DNA of 43,142 nucleotides, taken from NCBI GenBank assembly GCA_945865815.1, contig CAMBFR010000020.1:1-43142 (forward strand). Reading direction: 5' to 3'. This document shows positions 39,690 through 43,142 of the stretch, piece by piece; positions within the stretch are counted from its first letter, which is position 1, and each line of letters starts with the position of its first letter. This stretch comes from Candidatus Sulfopaludibacter sp. SbA3. GTDB taxonomy: Bacteria > Acidobacteriota > Terriglobia > 20CM-2-55-15. The notes below the pieces were generated by a model, which saw only the letters and a program-made list of their open reading frames with translations, was not told where the DNA came from and did not search any database. A program made the position numbers and the translations under genes.

Positions 39690-40667
39690 ATGCGACCGAA
39701 GAGGAATGGCGCAATAACCGCCTTGCTGGCGTGCTTGTCTTCCGCGACTGTCGTCGTGATGTTCACCACAGGCGAAAGCAAAGCCGTCGGCTCTGCAACG
39801 GGTCCGCAGCAGGCAGTTGACGAATCCCAGTACATTGGAAGTGAGGCCTGTCAAACCTGTCATGATGCGAGCTTTCAGAGTTGGAAGAACACAGCCATGG
39901 GCAAAGCTTTCCTGGATCACCCGAAGACCCAGTTAGAAAGAAAGGGCTGTGAAGCGTGTCATGGGCCCGGGCGCGCTCATTTGGAGAGTGGCGGCGATGT
40001 CACAGCCATCAAGCGTTTCGGTGAAAAGGCGCCGCTCTCGGTGCCGGAACAAAATGAGTTGTGTTTGCAGTGCCATGAAAAAGGCGCGCGGTTGTTCTGG
40101 GACGGGAGCACGCACGAATCCCGGGGTGTGGCGTGCGTCACCTGTCACCAGGTGATGCAGCCGAACATTCCTTCTCTACGGTTTGCGGAGCCTTTGACTG
40201 GAAACCGTCAGTTTGTCAAGCAAACGAAAATGGAGGTCTGCTTTCAGTGCCATCCGCTGCGGCGCGCTCAAGTGCAGCGCTCGGCTCACATGCCGTTTAG
40301 AGAAGGAAAGGTTACTTGCACGGATTGCCATAACCCGCATGGAACTCCCAATCCCAAGCTCCTGATCGAAAGTACGGTCAACGAGGGCTGCTACAAGTGT
40401 CATGCGGAGCGGCGTGGCCCGTTCCTGTGGGAGCATCCCCCAGTCCTGGAAAATTGCATGAACTGCCATGAAGCCCACGGTTCCAGCCGCCCCCAACTGC
40501 TGAAGGCGGCGATGCCCAGGCTCTGTCAGCAGTGCCACATCGAGGCGAGGCATCCGACCACTCCTCAACTGGCGACGACGCGTTTCGCATTCAACCGAGG
40601 CTGCACCAATTGCCATTCTCAGGTCCACGGCTCGAACCACCCCTCGGGGGTGAGGTTGCATCGGTAG
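39690..40667 (+). CDS. Periplasmic decaheme c-type cytochrome, MtrA/PioA/DmsE-like
   Basis: A 325-residue exported cytochrome. A signal peptide ends near SKA (about residue 31). Ten CxxCH heme sites follow: CQTCH, CEACH, CLQCH, CVTCH, CFQCH, CTDCH, CYKCH, CMNCH, CQQCH and CTNCH, with additional His residues for bis-His ligation. Heme number, length and the following porin gene match MtrA/PioA/DmsE proteins, which pass electrons through an outer-membrane barrel. The ATG at 39690 with GGGGG 7 nt upstream is preferred; a TTG at 39651 lies upstream of the predicted sigma-54 transcription start. Direction of electron flow (metal reduction or Fe(II) oxidation) cannot be read from sequence. Heme attachment genes are not in the window. 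Confidence 0.95.
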   Translation: MRPKRNGAITALLACLSSATVVVMFTTGESKAVGSATGPQQAVDESQYIGSEACQTCHDASFQSWKNTAMGKAFLDHPKTQLERKGCEACHGPGRAHLESGGDVTAIKRFGEKAPLSVPEQNELCLQCHEKGARLFWDGSTHESRGVACVTCHQVMQPNIPSLRFAEPLTGNRQFVKQTKMEVCFQCHPLRRAQVQRSAHMPFREGKVTCTDCHNPHGTPNPKLLIESTVNEGCYKCHAERRGPFLWEHPPVLENCMNCHEAHGSSRPQLLKAAMPRLCQQCHIEARHPTTPQLATTRFAFNRGCTNCHSQVHGSNHPSGVRLHR

Positions 40668-40683
40668 CGAATATGGAGGTCGT

Positions 40684-42894
40684 GTGAGAGAGAAACTTCT
40701 TCGATGGTTTGTAACTCTTACCCTTTTGCCCGTCGCCTTCATACCGGCAGAAACAGGGTACGCCCAGACGGGAGAAACAGCAGAAGACGAACGCGGGCGC
40801 ATCGAAATAGGCGTTCGGCAGCTCTTTGGGAATCGCTCCTCGTCCAAATTCAGCGAGTACAGGCACATTCCTCAGGGAGCTTTCATCCGGAGCTCCGACA
40901 TCCGATTGGGCAACTTGCTGAACAACACTTTCTTTTTCAACTTTCAGTCGCGCGAGTCGCTCGAACGGGATCAAAGCTATTTGGTTGATCTGGGCGTGTA
41001 CCGAAGTTACCGCCTGGACCTGCAGTGGGACCAGACGCCTCATATCTTCACAACGACAGCCAGGAGCTTTTTTCTGCAATCGAGCCCCGGTGTTTTCATT
41101 GCGCCGCCTCCACTGCGCAACCATTTGCAAAGCCAGCCCGGGGATCTCCGCGCCTTGCTGGATAGCGCGCGGCCGCTCGACCTTTCGCTCCGGCGCGACA
41201 AGGGTTCCGGGACTTTCACCTACACGCCCGCTGAAGAGTGGGCCTTACAGTTTCAGTACTCGAGAGAAAAACAGACGGGTACACGTCCATTTGGCACAAC
41301 AATAAACAGTTTCACGAATGTGTTAGAGCTGCCCGAGCCAATTGACTACAGGACTCATCAGATGAAGGCAGGGACAGAGTACGCCAATCAGAATTGGGGT
41401 TTCCAGGCCAACTACTCTGGCTCTTTTTTTAAGAACAGGATCGATTCGCTGGTCTGGGATAATCCGTTTCGGGAAACCGACTCGGTTGGCGGTGGATCCA
41501 AAGGCCGCCTGGACCTGTATCCGGACAACACCGCTCATAGTCTGAACTTTGCCGGCGCTGTCAACCTCACTGATTCCACCCGCTTCATGGCCAGTATTGT
41601 GCCGGGTTGGATGCGGCAAAATGACGCATTTCTGCCGTTCACCATCAATACGGCAATCCCCAATGTTCCTGCGCTTCCCGGCTCGAGCCTGAACGGCAAG
41701 AAACAGACGGTAGCGATGAACTATACGCTGGCCAGCACAGCGATTCCGGCTGTGCCGGTGACCCTCCGTTATCGCTCGTACGACTACAATAACAACAGCA
41801 GCAGCTTCATATTCACGCAGTATGTTGGAACGGACGGTAATGTTTCGGCGGCAGGTATTCCGCGCAGGAATCTTCCCTACGCATACGACCGAAAGACCCT
41901 GGCATTGGATGCTGCGTGGCAGTTCGCAAAGAGATCCTCGCTGAAATTCCTTTATGAGTGGGAGAGATTTGACCGTGAACATCGAGACGTGGAAAGGTCC
42001 CACGAGCATACCGTAGGCGCCGCATTCGATCTCAATCCAGGCCAATGGATTCTCCTCAGAACCTCCTACAGACGCTCCGAGCGGGAGTCCGGGCATTATG
42101 AGGCGAACGAGGAATCTTTCCCGCTAGGCGAGGGCCCGTTTGCCCTGGGTCAGATTCACGGCCTGCGGAAGTTTGACGAGGCGGATCGAAACCGGCATCG
42201 GGCCGAGGCTTTGATCCAGATCGATCCGGCGGACACATTTACCTTCGGCGCTTCCTATGGCACTACTCAAGATGACTACGACAAATCGGATTTCGGTCTG
42301 TTAAAGGATATCAGTTACAACCGCGGGTTTGAGTTGACCTACACTCCGCATCCTGTGTTGTCTTTCTTTGGGGAGTATATGCGGGAGAAATTCAAATACA
42401 GGCAGCGCTCCCGCCAGCGCACACCTCCCAGCGCAACCGCTCCCGCAAACGACAGTCCTAACAACGACTGGGAAAGCAACCGGCGCGACCTTGTCGATAC
42501 CTGGACGGCCGGACTGGATGGAGCCCCCTGGGAGAAGTTGACCTTTAACGCTTTCTATAGCCTTTCCACGGCAAGGAACTCCATTCTTACCCAGGCGTTG
42601 GGATCCCCTCTGATTCCTGGTTTTCTTGTCGCGACTGCTCAGAACTATCCGGACACCAGCAACCGATGGCATCAGATAGTTACCTCCGTTAAGTTCCCTT
42701 TGTCAGGGAGTCTTTCTCCCAAGTTCGAATATCGGTACGAGAAATACAACCGCATCGACTTTCAACTGGAGCGCCTGAGCGAATACATTACTCTCGATCC
42801 GGCCACCAGGACTTCGATCTTCCTGGGAGTCGGAGAAGATGTTCCCGGATACAACGCCCATATTGTTGCCGTCTCGCTCGAGTACCGGTTCTAG
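40684..42894 (+). CDS. Outer-membrane beta-barrel of the MtrB/PioB family
   Basis: A 736-residue exported porin. The signal peptide ends near GYAQ (about residue 28). The body alternates amphipathic strands and ends in VAVSLEYRF, a C-terminal outer-membrane signal with final Phe. Family features are LPEPIDYRTHQMKAGTEYA, NYSGSFFKNRIDSLVWDNPF and TFGASYGTTQDDYDKS, all highly typical of MtrB/PioB. Such barrels sheath the decaheme partner across the outer membrane. No cysteine is seen, so the N-terminal CxxC of Shewanella MtrB is absent. The start is GTG at 40684, with GGAGG 4 nt before it, 16 nt after the cytochrome stop; the two form an operon. No surface cytochrome (MtrC/OmcA) follows within the window. 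Confidence 0.94.
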   Translation: MREKLLRWFVTLTLLPVAFIPAETGYAQTGETAEDERGRIEIGVRQLFGNRSSSKFSEYRHIPQGAFIRSSDIRLGNLLNNTFFFNFQSRESLERDQSYLVDLGVYRSYRLDLQWDQTPHIFTTTARSFFLQSSPGVFIAPPPLRNHLQSQPGDLRALLDSARPLDLSLRRDKGSGTFTYTPAEEWALQFQYSREKQTGTRPFGTTINSFTNVLELPEPIDYRTHQMKAGTEYANQNWGFQANYSGSFFKNRIDSLVWDNPFRETDSVGGGSKGRLDLYPDNTAHSLNFAGAVNLTDSTRFMASIVPGWMRQNDAFLPFTINTAIPNVPALPGSSLNGKKQTVAMNYTLASTAIPAVPVTLRYRSYDYNNNSSSFIFTQYVGTDGNVSAAGIPRRNLPYAYDRKTLALDAAWQFAKRSSLKFLYEWERFDREHRDVERSHEHTVGAAFDLNPGQWILLRTSYRRSERESGHYEANEESFPLGEGPFALGQIHGLRKFDEADRNRHRAEALIQIDPADTFTFGASYGTTQDDYDKSDFGLLKDISYNRGFELTYTPHPVLSFFGEYMREKFKYRQRSRQRTPPSATAPANDSPNNDWESNRRDLVDTWTAGLDGAPWEKLTFNAFYSLSTARNSILTQALGSPLIPGFLVATAQNYPDTSNRWHQIVTSVKFPLSGSLSPKFEYRYEKYNRIDFQLERLSEYITLDPATRTSIFLGVGEDVPGYNAHIVAVSLEYRF

Positions 42895-43142
42895 CAGAAT
42901 TATCTAGAGCGCTGGGGGCCTGTTGAACACCACGCCAGTTCGCTTTAGAGGTGCCATGCTAGAATTCGTTCATGCGAATTTGGATCACCATTTGTCTAGC
43001 CCTACCTTCGCATCAGACGTCATAGAACTCGGATTTGGTGGCGGAATTATGCATGAATAGGCCGACTCGTCATACATGAAAGAAGAGTAGGAAACCAGCG
43101 GTCCAATTCGAAAGCTTTCACGGCACGGCGTTGTTGAGCGTT
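42895..43142. other. Region after the MtrB/PioB gene, no gene supported
   Basis: The last 248 bp contain only very short open frames (34 codons from 42956, 17 codons from 42972) without a ribosome site or recognisable domain. I see no convincing terminator hairpin. A third gene of the conduit operon, if any, would begin beyond the window. Confidence 0.55.

Noticed and set aside
42956-43060. Small ORFs of 34 and 17 codons after the MtrB/PioB gene
   Set aside because: No ribosome site, no domain and overlapping frames; the 17-codon one looks vaguely like a signal peptide but stops at once.

Overview
The window reads as chromosomal DNA of an Acidobacteriota-like bacterium. This is inferred from gene style, not from a marker gene: GC-rich coding DNA, two PknB-type kinases fused to TolB/WD40 propellers, an ECF sigma factor with a zinc-finger/HEAT-repeat partner, a subtilase ending in WGETIV repeats, CarD, and many GC-rich palindromes. 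It holds 37 intact genes and one apparently damaged gene. I see no tRNA, rRNA, CRISPR array, transposase or prophage.

Layout. 94-2795: ECF sigma factor, HEAT anti-sigma protein and an exported DUF4097-like repeat protein. 2851-8743 (minus strand): Uma2 nuclease, M16 protease, tsaE, nnrE-nnrD fusion and an exported peroxiredoxin whose peroxidatic position is an in-frame UGA (probable selenocysteine). 8821-11783: class III aminotransferase, Nudix hydrolase, MFS exporter. 11930-14350: secreted subtilase and a membrane protein. 14434-21164: a damaged PIN toxin gene and two divergent paralogous kinases enclosing a toxin-antitoxin-like nucleotidyltransferase pair. 21182-22819: FHA-GAF-PP2C phosphatase. 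22961-31515: DAHP synthase, M24 peptidase, BtuF-like lipoprotein, aromatic amino acid decarboxylase, GT9 glycosyltransferase, CarD, CNNM/CorC protein and aroA. 31573-32348: RsbW-like kinase and STAS antagonist. 32358-39253 (minus strand): globin-coupled histidine kinase with a two-receiver regulator, TonB, a CheY-like receiver, tandem UspA, and an NtrB/NtrC-type pair. 39690-42894: a decaheme cytochrome and an MtrB/PioB barrel, i.e. an outer-membrane electron conduit.

Two systems stand out. First, the peroxiredoxin at 8189-8743 has UGA exactly at the peroxidatic position of PxxxTxxC, a 7-bp hairpin 16 nt downstream that fits bacterial SECIS rules, full homology after the UGA, a signal peptide and no cysteine. 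Second, the MtrA/MtrB-like conduit lies downstream of a good -24/-12 (sigma-54) promoter and is divergent from a two-component system whose regulator carries the sigma-54 contact motif GAFTGA; a 12-bp inverted motif sits between them. With the adjacent oxygen-sensor-type globin kinase and the universal stress protein, 32-43 kb looks like a redox-responsive respiratory region.

The window is also rich in palindromes. Two large ones carry GGGG(A/T)CAGAC, and one of these encodes the C-termini of two convergent genes. Others include a 17-18 bp palindrome bounded by 8-bp direct repeats and GC-rich hairpins at gene ends.
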